Positions 24,750-38,002 of a stretch of 64,000 bases of DNA are shown piece by piece. The notes below the pieces were generated by a model. It saw nothing but the letters and a program-made list of their open reading frames with translations. It was not told the origin of the DNA and did no database searches. The position numbers and the translations under genes are program-made. The DNA comes from Tamarix chinensis (Eukaryota; Streptophyta; Magnoliopsida; Caryophyllales; Tamaricaceae), in NCBI GenBank assembly GCA_030549775.1, contig CM060180.1:27175590-27239589 (forward strand). The letters run 5' to 3'. Numbering within the stretch: position 1 is the stretch's first letter; the number at the start of each line of letters is the position of its first letter.

Positions 24750-25175
24750 ACTATTATAGCCGGTGGATCGGAAAGTATACACTCAGGGTAGAACGCCTCT
24801 GACCACTATTATTGCCGGTGGACCGGTTTGGCCCCGACTCACATGGTGTTCCACTATAAGTGATTAGTATTTTTCCATAATTTTATTCACATACAATACT
24901 GGTTTTATTGAGCTCGGGACCCCCACTATTTTAGCCGGTGGACCGGAATATATATGAAATCATCATCCAGGGCACAACGCTCCTAGCCACTATTATAACC
25001 GGTGGACCGGTACTCATAATCACACACCAGGGCAACACGCTCCTGGACCACTATTATAACCGGTGGACCGGGATATATAAAGAATCATCATCCAGGGCAC
25101 AACGCTCCTGGCCACTATTATAACCGGTGGACCGGTACTCAATATCATAATCATCTGGGCCCGGCTCATTGATAT
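24750..25175 (-). repeat. Cassette blocks of LTR A
   Basis: Repeated CCACTATTATAGCCGGTGG-type cassettes in two blocks, separated by a stretch with CACTATAAGTG. Spacers between cassettes hold inverted repeats: TCAG...CTGA at 24783-24802 and CCAGG...CCTGG at 25027-25046 and 25092-25111; the copy at 24967-24986 ends CCTAG and has one mismatch. Each cassette also has the dyad CCGGTGGACCGG. Confidence 0.8.
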
Positions 25176-25839
25176 TCCACTTTCAATAATAGTATCTTTC
25201 CTTTTCTTTAATCAGCACATCAATCATATTTATTTGCCTCGAACGGGAGATCAATAACCCGGGACACAAAGGTACACCGGTCGTACCGGTTGGTGCATAT
25301 AAGCTACTCAGTACCCTTTAACCACGAACCCAAGGACGCAAAGGTACCCTGGTCGTACTGGTGCATAAAGCTAACTCAGTACCCTACCGACAAGGACACC
25401 TAATCCATAAGTATGCATACCCTCTAACTAGGTCCGTAGAGGTAGAAAGAGTAAGATATAGGGCCTGGCTGGGGCATAAAGGCATACCAACAAATACCAG
25501 AATAATCGTGGACTAAACCACGTCCTTAGGGTAGCGACCCCTAAGGAGTCACCATTCCCGATCTCGAGGTCTTTCACTTTAAGTAATAGTGTCTTAATTA
25601 AGGTGATCACGAAAAACACGATAATCCGATACTTATTCACTTTTAATCGTTATGATATCATCAATCATTTCTTATTTAGATGATTATACGGAAATTCACA
25701 GAGAAATCATTAAGGTCATACTAATTATCAAACACTCTTACTTGGCTAATCAGCATTATTTGATTCATATTATAATGTTCCACAATCTCAAAGACATGTT
25801 AGGTACAAATTACTCATTTGCCCTTTACTTATATAATTG

Positions 25840-27120
25840 TTAAGTATCCATTCCTTACTCGCCAAATTACCATACTACCCTTTAGGTTATATAATTACCA
25901 AATTACCCCTTATACGATTTAGGTTACCAAATTATTCCCTACACTTTTTAAATCACCATTCACTCCTCATAATTACTACACTTATCATATTTCCCATTTG
26001 GTTGGTTAGATTACCAAATCGCCCTTCTCCTTTGTTATAATTACTAAATCGCCCTTGAGTTGGATAAATTACTAAATTACCCTCCTTCATTATCATGATT
26101 ACTATTTTGCCCCTTTAGTTGGTTAAGTAATTATCACTTTACCTTTTAATCGGCTAAATTACCAAATTTCCCCTTTAGTTGGATAAATTACCAAATTGCC
26201 CTTCTCCTTTATCATAATTACCATTTTACCCCTCTCAATTATTTTAATTGCCATTTACCCTTTTTAATTATCATAAATCCCAAATTACCCTTCTTCATAA
26301 TTACCAACATTAATTTACCCTTCTTCATAATCATAATTATCAATTTACCCCTTCTCCATATTTATAATTACTATATTACCCTCCTCCATTATTAAAATTA
26401 CCATAATACCCTTTAATTGGTTAATTTACCCAAATTACCCTTCTCTAGTATCATACTTATCCAATTGCCCTTCTACAATCATAATTTAATCACTAAATTA
26501 TCTTTCGCCGTTATCATAATTACTAACTTACCCCTTACTCCCAAGTTTACCATAATATCCTTTTATTTACAAAATTACCCTTCTACCCCTTACTTTCAAA
26601 TTACCATAATATCCTTTTATTTATTAAAATTACCACCATACCCCTTTTACTTGTAAAATTACCATAACACCTCTTTTACTTTACAACTTCCTATCTTACC
26701 CTTTTACATCCAAAATTACCATTTTTATTCTTACAAAATTACCATTTTGCCCTTCTTTTCCAAAATTACCCTATTACCCCTTACTTATAAATTACCATTT
26801 TGCCATTCACTTATATAATTACCACATTACCACTTACTTATGAAATTACGATTTTGCCCTCTACCTTCAAAATTACCATATTGCCCCTTTTACTTGAAAA
26901 ATTACCATAATGCCCTCCTTCATCCAAAATTACTATTTTACCCCTACTTCCAAAATTACCATTTTACCCTTCTTTCTCACAACTTACAATTTTATCCTTT
27001 ACTTATAAATTATCATTTAACCCCTTTTATTTTTAAATTACCAAACTACTCTTTTTGTTTACAAAATTACCAAAATGCCCTTTTTCACTTATGAAATTTC
27101 CATTCAACCCCTTTATTCAC
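25840..27120. repeat. Degenerate AATTACC minisatellite in LTR A
   Basis: Dozens of copies of a roughly 17-45 bp unit such as AATTACCATTTTACCCCTT. Open frames across it are repetitive translations, not genes. The same position in LTR C holds an unrelated minisatellite. Confidence 0.8.
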
Positions 27121-27779
27121 CATTTTTATGAATTTACTAACACTACATAAAATAATGATATTAATACTTCATTTTTATCATCTAAGTCCACCAACTTGTC
27201 ATTTTTCAACATAATACTCATTAGCAACTACATACATTGATTTACATACCTCACAAGCATAATTACTAAAATACCCTTAAACAATAACATCATTCATGCA
27301 TTAGCGACATGATACATCATAAACAAGTATTTAACATTTCCATCCATAATCAAACTACTTTCTTAATTAACATACCTACATATGGCACAAAAGTCATCAT
27401 GCTTTTCCTTTTTATCAAACAATATAATGAACCATATACATATCATGCTAAGCACCCAAAACATGCATAAAATCATACTAAACCCCTAACGTGCTAGCAT
27501 ACGTTTTTCCATGTATTTAAGGGAGGATTAATGGTTACCTTAATCCCACAAAATATCAAATCTTACCAAGCATAATTAGCAACTCAACACCTGAAAATAA
27601 TATCCATCATATTTATGTTAGAAATAAGAATCCAAGTATAAAACTTTATAAATTTTAATTAATAAAACACTTAACATAAAATACCATTATACCTTAAAAA
27701 TTAGCCAAATAATTTTTAAAATGAAGGGGAGCTCACGCTGCATGAGCAGCATGAGTCTCATGCAAAAATGAGGGGTGGA

Positions 27780-28990
27780 AGGGTTCGAAGGGGGGTGAAG
27801 GAAGCAAAATCTATTATTTTCGGGTTAGGGTATTTAGGCTAGAAAAGAAGGTGGTTAGGGGAGGTTCTAAGGCAGGGGAATGGTGCAGAAGTGAAGAGGG
27901 GGTGTAGGTGGAGGCTAAGTGTGGTTTCACGACGGCATAGGGCGGCAGAGACGGTGGCGGCAAGGCGGTGAAGTTGGCTGCCAAGAAGGGTCGAGGGAGA
28001 GGGGCCGAGAAGGAAGGAAAAGGAGAGGGAAAAATGGAGGGGTTAAAGGGCTGTTTTTGGCTAACTAATGCATGGAGGTTGTAGAGGGGTTGCAGGGTGT
28101 CGAACGGTGGGTTGGGTGGCGGCAGAGGTGGCCGGAAGGTGGCGGAAGCGGCGGTTGCAGGTGGCTCGGCGGTAAGGGGAAAAACTGGGGAGAAAAAGGA
28201 AGAGGAGGAGAAGGGAGGAAGTGCAGGGCTCGAAGGGGCGGCGTGGTGGTGCAGGGTGGTAGTGGGTGGTGGCAGGAGGCGGCGCAGGGGTTGGGCTTGG
28301 TGGTTCGAGCGGCGGCGGGCAGCGGTGATCAAAAACCGGGGGAGAAAATGGGGAAGGAGGAAGGAGAGAGGAGGGAGCTCGGGAAAGGGAGTAGGGCTCG
28401 AAAAAATGGGGAAATGAAGGCTTGGAAGATGAATAAAAAGAAGAGGGAGAAGAGAGGGGGCAGGGCTGGCCGGCGATCGGTGCTGCAGGTGGCAGGTGGT
28501 GGTCGGGTGGCAGGGGAAGAAAGGGGAGAAGAAGGAAAGGGAGAGGGGCATGCAGGGCTGTGGTCCAGGGCCGGTTTGGCTCAAAAAAAGAAAGAAAATG
28601 ACGGGGGAGGAAAGAGAGGGAGAGGGAGGTAGGTGGTGGCCGGGTTGCAGGTGGCGACATGCTCGACCATGGCAGAAGAAATGGTCGGGCGTGGGAGAAG
28701 AAGAGAGGCGAAGAAGAAAGGGATGGCGGGCGGTCGGACCGGCGCAGGAAAGAAGAGCAGCCCGGCCGGTCCAAAGGAAAAATAAAGAGGGACGTTGGGC
28801 TGCTGGACGGCGTGCGAGGAGGAGTGGCTGGGGGAAGAAGCGGGCTGGAGGGACGGGCTGGACGTGCGTCAGGCACGAGCGAGGAAAAGGCAGAAGCGGG
28901 CCGAAGGCCCAGTCGCGCGGGGAGGAAGGAAGCAGGCCGGTGCGGGCGGCCCAAGGAGGAGAAAAAGAAAAAAAAAAAAAGAAGAGAAGA
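27780..28990 (-). other. Pyrimidine-rich tract of LTR A
   Basis: The sense strand is rich in C and T, so stop codons are rare and long frames stay open on both strands (for example 28584-27814 and 28954-28061, minus). The translations are proline/serine/leucine-rich with no domain. Not annotated as a gene. Equivalent tracts occur in LTRs B, C, D, E and F. Confidence 0.7.
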
Positions 28991-29363
28991 AAAGGAAAAA
29001 AGGGAAAAGGGTAAAAAGGGAAATGGTAAAATAGGGAAAATAATTTAAATTAATTTTATAAATCATAAAATGTAATATTCTTGATAATTTATTTAATTTA
29101 ATAATTTAATTTATTATAATCTAATATATTAGTTTAAAAAGGATAAAGTTGGTAAAATATTAGTTTGGGAATTTATTTAAATAAAAATAATATGATAATT
29201 AGCAAAATATTTATATTTAATTTATTAAATAATCTTATCCAAATTTATATACTCTAAAATCCATAAAATAATTAAAATAAATAATTTTACAAGCAAATTT
29301 TATTTCAAATAAAGTTATTTATTAAAATATAGGTTTTTGAAATTTTTGGGGTATTACAGTTAT

Positions 29364-30594
29364 TATTGAGAATAAGATGTTATTTGAATTTAAAAGACAC
29401 TTCAGTTATATTGTCCTTTAGATGGAAGTTAGTTTCCATACCGGACGTATGTAAAGATCATCATTCATATGGACATAATCAGCATTATCTTTCATTAAAT
29501 TTATATATTATTGTTGATGGTTCATTATTTTTTATTCAATAACCTATAGATGTTTGATATTATTACTTCATATAATGAAACCTTGCATATGGAGTTAGGG
29601 TTAGTTGTAATACACTATGACAAAATCCTATCATGAATGGTGTAGCTAAGAGATGAAATGGGGCCTATAAAGATATGGTGAGTGTGATTAATCAGTATAT
29701 GTTACCAAAAAGATAATAGCTTATATTCTCAATAAAGTACCAACTAAAGTAATTAACAAAAGACCTTGTAAGCTTTAAACAAACTTTCAAATTTAGGGAT
29801 ATCCAAATTAGGTAAGGCCTTATAGTCTATATAGAATGAAGTTATATTCTAAAGGTGTGAGTGGCTACTTTATTGGTTGTTTAAAGCACTTTAGGGGCAT
29901 TATAGTCTTATAATCCCATGCTTAAGTGAAATTTAGGATGTAAAGTGCAATATATCTTAAGGATGTTGAGCTATAAGGAAGCGATATCGTTAGGGAAATT
30001 ATCTTTGAGGACGAATCACTTTTTATTTCCACTATATCCTATGATGATTAACAGGGTTCTATAAGTGTTGTTAATCAAGAAGCAAATTGTGAATCTTAAA
30101 TAGACAATGTTGAAAAATTCCTTATAAAGAAGAACAAGCTCAACAACACCAAGACCTAGATATATCCATTGGATAAAGGACAAATGCTACTTTGGATTAT
30201 TATTTCTTTAAGAACATGATGAAATAATGGAATATTGGAAAGAAGATCCAATCGCCTTCCATTAAGCCACATGTATTTATAATTCTCAAAGGTAGATTTA
30301 TGTCATAAATGAAGAGTATAAGTCTGTATAGAAAACTAAAGTATGAGATCTTATCTCATTAATAGAAGGTTTGAGTCTCATTAGTTAATGTCAAACAGGA
30401 TTTAAATGATAATGTGAAAAGACATAAAGGTTGTCTTATAGTAGAGACCTCTTATATGGATTTAAATACCGTGTTTCTCAATGGAAACATTGATGAGACT
30501 ATACATATAGTACAAATTGAATAAATCCATCAATGGGCTCAAGTAAGTTTCATATCATTGGTATCACAAATTACATCAGGCAACTATTTCATTT
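29364..30594 (+). pseudogene. Decayed Ty1/copia integrase and reverse transcriptase
   Basis: Continues the copia element after LTR A. Broken frames show an SFHTGR-like pre-integrase piece, NGVA-like integrase, YILNKVPTK-like and LNGNIDETI (RT, near 30480), and WYHKLHQATISFS near 30570. Stops are frequent. It ends abruptly at the edge of LTR remnant B, so the RT C-terminal part, RNase H and the 3' LTR are missing. Confidence 0.65.
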
Positions 30595-32781
30595 AGTGAA
30601 ATACCTCTTAGGGACAACACACCCGAGCCACTATTATTATCCGGTAGAACGGACTCAACACCATAGTCCTGACTCACATAGTTTTTCACTTTAAATGATT
30701 AGTATCTTTCATTTAAAATTTAACTCTTAATTGTATTTTCATTCACATTGAGTATGGGGCCCCATTATGCTTAACCCGATGGAACAAATTGAAGTACCTC
30801 TCGGGGACAACACACCCGAGCCACTATTATTATCCGGTGGAACGGATCCATATAAACACTTTGAGCTGACTCACGTGATATTTTACTTTAAATGATTAGT
30901 ACCTTATTCAAAGTTGACTATATATTATCATGCTGAACTCCTATAAATGCACAAGATATAGCGCTTAACAACATAAATACGAACACGTAATTATCCTCAA
31001 ATGATCATAATACCCTTAGGGTAGTCAATAAAATCGTATTTTCCCAAAGCCTCATGAAACCCAAAGCATATAAATTTCCAATTATTATCCAAAGTACATG
31101 TTCTCAATTTTCCATTAATATCCTGTATCCAACATTATACCCAAATATGTACTTACATAATTTCATTACTCTCAATAATATCATTTAATAGTATTTCCAT
31201 AAATAAATTATTCAACGCAACATACTCAACACAAAAGCATATATATAAATACAAGTATCACATAAATCCCTAGCTACGACATGTATCCTTACCAATAAGG
31301 ACATCGGGCTCTATACACGTAAATTCTATACTTCCTTTGAGATAACCAAAAGATCGCCTACAAAAATAAGATAAAATATGATTAGGAATAAAGATTAAAA
31401 ATTGATACGGCAATTAAGGTAAAGGAAAGTAAAAATGAAATTTATCGGAGTAAAATAGAAGCTTGAATTGTATGGAAGTGTAGAAGAACGTGTGGTGGAG
31501 CTATGATTAAATTTTAGTAGTGTTTGGACAAAATTTGGGAGGGGTACATGGCTAAAAAATAAAGTTGTATGGCCAGGCGGTGCAAGAGTTGTAAAGCTAT
31601 ACAACAACAGCGCACAATAGGTCGAGGATGACCAAGTGGTGCAAGAATTGCACGATTGTGCAGCACTGGGTCGAGAGGAAAAAATGTACAGCTAGACGAG
31701 GCAGGAGTTGCACAGCTGTGCAGCAGGTAATTTAAGCGGTGCACTATCGTGCACTCTACGATATTGCAACGAACAAGGGGAAGAAGAATGAAAAAGAGGC
31801 AGTGGTTAGCGATGATGGTTGGTGATGGCGAAGGGGAAGGTTGGGGCAACCTTGTGGTCGATCCACCAGCTAAAAGGCAGTGAGTGGTGGCTTGGGTGGT
31901 ACTCGGTGGTGGATTGGGTGGTGCGAATGCTGAAAATAGAGAAGAAGGAGGAAGGAGAAGGAGAAGGGAGAATGAAGAAGAGAAGAAGGTCGAGGAAGTG
32001 AGGGATGAAAATAAAATGGATGGATGGAGGGGTATATATATTAGTATGGTGGCATGCCAAGGAGGAGAACGATAGAAGGAGGTGACGACGACAATGATGA
32101 TAATAGGTTGAGAAGAAGAAAAGAAAGGATAGGGGTGATGGTGATGGTTGAAATCGATGGAGATCAGGCAAAGGCACGAGGGATGATGATGATGATGATG
32201 ACACACGAAGGAGACATGCATGGGAGAGGAAAGTAGGGAGTGTGATCGTGATGGTGGCTGCAGGTAAAAAATAGAGTAGTATTAAGAAGAAGAAAGAAGA
32301 AGAAGAGTGGCGGGGGAAATGATGGTGGTGTGTGGGATGTGTAGAGGAAGGGAAGAAGAAGAAGGCAAGCACGAGGGATGGCAGGGATGGTGTCATGGCG
32401 CATGTGGGAGACAAGTAACAGTGTGGTGCAGAGGAACTCAATTTCTTCATGCCACAAAATCGATGTAGGAGAAGAAGGAAAAACAAAAGAAAATAAAAAG
32501 GAAGAAAAGGGAAGAAAGGAAGAAAAAGAAAAGGAAAAGAAAGAAGGATTAGGGGATTAGGATTAGATTAGGTAATTTCATATTAGCCAAGCAATTTGGA
32601 TTAGTGGAAATTTTAGTGGGTTTTTATTTTGGTTTACGAATTACGGTTTATCTAAATTAAGATTTTAGTTTTGGTATTAAGAAATTTAGTTAAGGCTAAT
32701 AATATAATTTCTTGAGATTAGAATCAAATTAGGGCGCTAATTACGCGAAATTAGGCTAGGAAAAATTTTCGGGGTATTACA
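30595..32781 (-). mobile_element. Truncated solo LTR B
   Basis: The sense (minus) strand starts TGTAATACCCCGAAAATT at 32781 and has a pyrimidine-rich tract (about 31500-32560), a GTAAGG donor-like site near 31290 and two cassettes (30598-30660, 30790-30850). The 3' module and terminal hairpin are absent, with the copia RT adjoining directly at 30595. The second cassette carries a perfect CTCGGG...CCCGAG inverted repeat at 30800-30820. Confidence 0.7.
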
Positions 32782-33274
32782 CTAAAAGTAAAAATATAAT
32801 TAAAACCTAACAATCTAAGCATTTAATTCTAATATTTTACCATTTTTATTTTAAACCCATTGGGTTTTATCCTAAAGCCAACGGATTTTATCCGATAGAA
32901 ATATAAACGAATGCGGAGGAGGGGGCATACCCATCCGATTTGAGTACAGATATGGGTATAGGTTTTCTTATCATATTTGGATAATGAATTGGGGAAACCT
33001 AATTTATATCTGATATACCAGCATCCATAGATTAAAAAAGGTTTTGAGCTCAACCTTTAAGATTTTATCCCAAAGAGTATTCCAGCAAGTTTCAAACATC
33101 CCTCTTGCTTCTTAAATGTAATACCCAAACTACCTCCTAGTTAGAAGATTTTATATCTGTCAATTGTACAAGGAGACTTGTATAGCTAGCAAGACTAAAT
33201 GAAGCAAAATATAATAATAACACTAAGCTTTATTAATCAACATAGAAATTAGGCTAATAGAAGTATAATATGAT

Positions 33275-33341
<67 letters not shown>

Positions 33342-33464
33342 CACCTAAAGAATAACAAACACAAAGAGTTTGAAGGATGATTAGATAATTAGAAAGAACC
33401 AAATAATAAGTAAGGAAATGAAATAAAGAAGGGAAAGGAAGGATAAAAGTTTGAATGAAGTTTT
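32782..33464. repeat. Intergenic DNA with CT and TA microsatellites
   Basis: No gene seen. Contains degenerate GGATATCCG-like words near 32860-33000, a CT run at about 33274-33292 and a TA run to about 33340. Confidence 0.6.
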
Positions 33465-33467
33465 AAG

Positions 33468-33473
33468 TTTTAT
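33468..33473 (-). terminator. Pararetroviral poly(A) signal
   Basis: AATAAA on the minus strand downstream of the TATA box at 33593-33587. The pair would define the RNA terminal redundancy. Confidence 0.4.
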
Positions 33474-33586
33474 TGATTTGAAGTTTTGGATACATAGATA
33501 GTTTGGGTAGGTGATTGGGTTTTTCCTAAGAGAGTGTATCTCTCTAAATTTTTTTCGATCACTCTAAATGAAAACCTAAGTCCCCT

Positions 33587-33593
33587 TTTATAG
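33587..33593 (-). promoter_or_regulatory. Pararetroviral TATA box
   Basis: TATAAAA followed by GGGGACTT on the minus strand, about 400 nt after the second ORF, where caulimovirids carry the pregenomic RNA promoter. The AATAAA at 33473-33468 lies about 115 nt further, the usual promoter to poly(A) spacing of the terminal repeat. Confidence 0.5.
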
Positions 33594-33999
33594 ATGGAAG
33601 GGGTCTAACTATTAAAACTTTTGAAAAGTGGTTCGGGAATAAACCACCAAAAGTAAACAGTAAAATGTATATAGTAAAATGTGTAAATTAGAAGTAAATA
33701 GTAAAATTAACCTAAGAAAAGTTAAAAAGTATCCACGTGCTTCAATTTTGCCGTAGATTCCTTTGTCCTCTTCTTCTTTTGTTTTTAGCCGCTTTTACCT
33801 TTGCATTTCTACTTTTGAACAAAAGTTGTTGTCACCAAAAAGTTTCCTCGTGCTTTAAAGATAGCTTTCACTTTTGTTGACTACCTTTTGCCTTTCGGTC
33901 TGTCTTTGTTGCTAGTATAATATTCCTTGTCTGCCACTTTGTCTTGTCTTTTGGTGGGTGCTATCAATATGCTTTTGATGTAGAGATATGTATGAACTA

Positions 34000-35387
34000 T
34001 TAGGAAATACTTGGGAGTATTCCACAACAATCATATTCATTTTGATCTGCGTAATCTGGAGTTGATGTAGATGATGATGATGATGATGATGAATCCTTAT
34101 TGTTTTGAGACAATATTTGGCTGAGGATTGCCAAGTACTCATCCTTTAATTTTGCGGCTATAAGTTTTGCCGCTGTGACTGAATTCTGGGCTAGAAATTT
34201 TGTCTGTGATGGACTAGCCTAAAGTTGTTTTAGTGATGAAGTTTGTCGTTGTTTGATCTAGCTTTGGACGGTCTATTTTGAAACTTTGTCAAATGTCTGA
34301 AACTTTTTCCACCATTTGACCTTGAACTTGCGTACCAGTGTTGGAATTCCATCGATTTCATGAATCTCTGTAATCCATGCGAAGACCCATGGGCAAAAGA
34401 ATCTAGAGTAGAAATGGAAGATAGGGGCCAAAACCTCTCCTTTTCTATGGGTTTGTAAAGGGTTTTGAAGGTATCAAGTGATTCTGATATTTGAGGAGGA
34501 AGGATTTCCGGGATGGATCCGAAGTCTTTCCACCATTTTATGAACCAGAATGGTAGTTCTTCTTTTGTGAGGTTTTGAAAGAAAATCAACCAAGAGTGTG
34601 ATTTTCTAGAATTTTCGGTATATAAGGTGTTGTACCAGGCCTGTTGGTAGTCCCAGTAATTGAAGGAAGATTTTGTGTTTGGGGTTATTTTGTATGATTC
34701 GGGAAGCCATCAAGGTAGTTCGAGGCTTCTACCCCTAATCCATGGGAAGAATGACCTTATGTATTTTGAAAGTTGAATAGGCCATCTCATTCTGGGTTTG
34801 GGGTATGGTGAAGTGTTTGAATGAGGCCGACCCTGTAGATTGAAGAATAGCTTCATAATAAACCTAAGAATTGGTTAAATTCCAAGGTTTATAATACCAT
34901 CCAGAAAATAATTTTTATAAAGCAATGAAGGGGTCTGGATAATAAAATCCATCTTCATAGTTTGAAATCATTTGAAAGTGTGGTTTGATAAAATACTCAG
35001 ATTTCTTTTGGAAATCCTTTTGTTTTGAAACCAGTTCTTTTGAAATTGGTTTTTGTAAAACTAGTAAAGGAATTTTGGAAATATGTTTTTGAGAAAGGGT
35101 TTTAGGAGTTGAAGAACCCTCCTCAATTTTTAAAACAGTTTTGGAAGACATACCTGAGTGTTCTGGTGGAGAACTCTGGACATTTTGAACCATATTTTGA
35201 AGTACCTTTAACACTTCGGGAGATTTTGACAGGGATTCAACCCATTTTTTAACATCTTGTTTTGAATCTTCATTTTTGTGGATGAAGCTACTACTTTATC
35301 TTCAACGGTTGCTTCATACCATGATCTAATTGGTTTTGGTGCAAGGATCTCTTGCACTTTTTCTTTGCCTTTCTTTTTTGGAGCCAT
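34000..35387 (-). pseudogene. Second ORF of the pararetrovirus, function unknown
   Basis: ATG at 35387 (MAPKKKGKEKV) overlaps the RNase H end in another frame. Pieces at 35387-35208, 35214-34915 and 34589-34230 are in changing frames, ending with a serine run and TAA at 34000-34002. It would be about 460 codons if intact. Contains FWFIKWWKDFG. ORFs at this position are described for florendoviruses with no known function. Confidence 0.5.
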
Positions 35388-35399
35388 CTCTTTGTTTGT

Positions 35400-36010
35400 T
35401 TTGAAGAAACTCACGCGTTAGAAAGTCTGGTATTAAGTTGGCTTCTCCCTTTATATACTCAATTTCAACATCAAAGACAGAGAGGATAGCCTGCCATCTG
35501 GCAAAGATTTGTTTTGATACTATGTTTTTAACATCCTTTTTGAGAATTTCTCATATGGACCTGCAGTCAATCCGTAATAAGAATTTTTTGTTAAGTAGAT
35601 CGGATTGGAATTTTTTTATGGACTAGACTATGGACAGTATTTTTTTTTTACTATCGAATAGTTTTGTTGGATTTGGTTCCAATGTACAGAATTGTATTGG
35701 ACAATGGATTCAAATTGGATTTGGGCCTGTTTGGATTGGGCTAGGTATTTCTCATAGGTTTGGGCCTGGGCCTATTTAAGTATACTACCGTACCCAATTT
35801 CAGAGGCATCAGTTTCTACTATTTTGAATAAGTTTGGGTTGGACAAGTGTAAATAGGGAATGGACTAAACTTGGGCCATGATTTGTTTTGTAATATTGGT
35901 ATGAGCTTGAGTCCATGGTTTTGGGCTCTTTTTGAGATGGTCATGGAGAGGTTTTACGACTTGGTTGAGATTTGGGAAAAAGTCTAGAACATAATTCAGA
36001 CTACCCAAAA
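35400..36010 (-). pseudogene. Pararetroviral RNase H region
   Basis: Broken frames with FLGSLNYV, TDASEIGYGS (first catalytic aspartate kept) and, at the end, IPDFLTREFLQ, the usual C-terminal segment of caulimovirid RNase H. Several stops. Confidence 0.6.
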
Positions 36011-36014
36011 ATCT

Positions 36015-36700
36015 TTAAAGTTGGGTTTTATCGAGAATTTGGTCGGGGAATTTTGATGTGAATTTTATGGACCTTTCTATGGGGACTATGGTTATTGAAT
36101 CAATATAGTGGCCTAGAAACATAATCCTAGTTTGACCTAATGCTATTTTGGACTTAGACACAACTAACCCATTTCTTTTTGCGACACTAAGGAATGTCCT
36201 AAGGTGCTTGAAATGTTGGTCTAAATTATTTAAAAAAATTAGGACATCATTAATATAAACAATACACAAATTTGAGTATGGATTAAAATTTTCATTCATA
36301 ATTCTTTGGAATTATGAAGGTGCATTTTTTAATCCAAAGGGCATTACGTTCCATTGATATTGTCCAAGAGGGACTATGAATGTAGTTTTGTATCTATCTG
36401 TTGGTGAAATTTGTATTTTCCAAAAACTTGATTTTAAATCAAAATTTGAAAATATTAATGCAGAATGCAATCTTTTGAGAAGGTCTTTTTTGTTTGGGAT
36501 AGGATACCTAATCAATTTTAATGCATCATTTAATGGTTTGTAATTTATGATAAGTCGAGGGGTTCCTCTTTCAATTTCAGAATTTTTGTTAACATAAAAG
36601 GCTGCACAAGACCATGATAACCTAGATTTTGCAATTAGGTTTTTTGATTCCAAGTCTTGAATTTATTTTTTCCAGTGTTCAAGTAATTATGAATTCATTT
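36015..36700 (-). pseudogene. Pararetroviral reverse transcriptase, inactive
   Basis: Two open pieces (36653-36312 and 36299-36015) separated by one stop. Contains LIINYKPLNDAL, YPIPNKKDLL, FDLKSSFWKI and MPFGLKNAPS. The catalytic YxDD motif reads Y-I-N-D at 36257-36246, so one catalytic aspartate is lost. Followed by FLGHYID. Confidence 0.75.
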
Positions 36701-36913
36701 GAATTGGCCTAGCACTTATTGTAAGATTCTTCTCATTAAAGCTATCTTCATATGGTAAGTCAACCATATGGTTTTTTCTTGACCAAAATGCATTTAGAAG
36801 GTCAGCACAAATTTCCTTTTCAATTTGAGAAATTTTATCTTTTATCAATTTTGTTTCTAATTGATTTTGAATCCTAGTTAAGGATATATTTTTTTTAATA
36901 AATTCATATCTGT

Positions 36914-37320
36914 TTATTTTCCTTGAACAAGGAGGTTAATTTGATTTTGATAAATTGATTTGGCCTTTAATAAGTTTATATTCCTAGCCCTGGGAATTTC
37001 TAAGAATGAAAGGAAATGTTTTTTTCCTTTGGTTTTGAATGAAATTCCAATTAGGTCAACTTTATATAGAGTTATTAAATTTATGACTGGAGTACCCAAA
37101 ATTATGCTATGACTTATATCTAGGGTTATTAAATATGTTGATTTGATTTGCAGGTTGTTACAAATAACACTTGCTTTGCATTTATTTTTAATTTTGAGTC
37201 TGGATTTGTTTACTGCAAACAACATTTCTGTGGTTTTAGAAAGAAATTATTTTGGTATAATTCGTTCTTTTATACAATTTATATCAGCGCTAGTGTTAAA
37301 CAAGGCAATTGAATTAATTT
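36914..37320 (-). pseudogene. Pararetroviral aspartic protease, inactive
   Basis: The motif that should read D-T-G reads N-T-S at 37297-37289, so the catalytic aspartate is lost. It continues with SIILGTPVINL, the usual C-terminal ILGxP-type protease signature. 37577-37957 upstream is an acidic linker after the knuckle. Confidence 0.65.
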
Positions 37321-38002
37321 GAAAATCATCATACAATTTGAGGGTTATGTTTATGATATATTTCCTAGAGGTGATTTCTTTTAGAACATTTAAAAAATCC
37401 TCTGGGCAGGAAGGTTTTGAATTTGCTCATCTTCATATTCATTTTGTTCACTAGGTTCTGGAGATGTGTTTTGAAATTGTTTTGACAATAACATGTGAAT
37501 GATATTGCTATCATTTTCTTATTTTTGTTGCAACTGTTTTAATTCATTTTTTACTTCTTTAATTTCATGTTAAAGTTCAGAAGTTGTAGGAATTACATTT
37601 TTTTAATTTTTGTTGTCCTTTGAGTATTGAGGTTAGATCATTAGTGTTTGTGGATTTTACTGGAATCTTTGAATTTGATGGTTTTGGTTCATTATTTTCT
37701 AATGATTTCATTAATTTTTCCAAGTATTCTTTTTGTTTTTGAGTATCAAGAATGTGTTGCACAATTTCTATCATTAATTTTTGTTCTTTGGTTAACACAT
37801 TCATTTGGTTTGCAAATGTCTCTTCTTTTGGGTCAGAAGAGTGATACGAAGAGCATGATGAAGTTACTATTTCATCAATTTCTAGGTTATCAGTTTGGTT
37901 TTCATTTTGAGATTCATTTTTAGATGTCTCAATTAGGAGGTTTTGAATTTTCTCCATTATTTACTCATCTAAATTTAGTTCTTTGATGTGGTTATTTAAC
38001 CT

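Larger units (their letters stand above)
24074..29358 (-). mobile_element. Giant solo LTR A (5285 bp)
   Basis: Termini are TG...CA and flanks are a perfect 5-bp duplication (GTTAT). On its sense (minus) strand the order is: TGTAATACCCC start, pyrimidine-rich GC-richer tract, donor-like site near 27535, AATTACC-type minisatellite, cassette blocks, small hairpin, acceptor-like site near 24428, terminal hairpin, then ...GGGGGTGTTACA. No primer site or internal region adjoins either end, so it is a solo LTR left by LTR-LTR recombination. It lies in the integrase region of a copia element. Copy F at the right end of the window belongs to the same subfamily. Confidence 0.85.

Noticed and set aside
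25840..27094. Several 60-85-codon plus-strand frames
   Set aside because: They translate the AATTACC minisatellite into repeating LPY/NYH-type words.
30595..32781. Reading LTR B as an intact solo LTR
   Set aside because: The 3' module, terminal hairpin and a matching 5-bp flank are absent at 30595.
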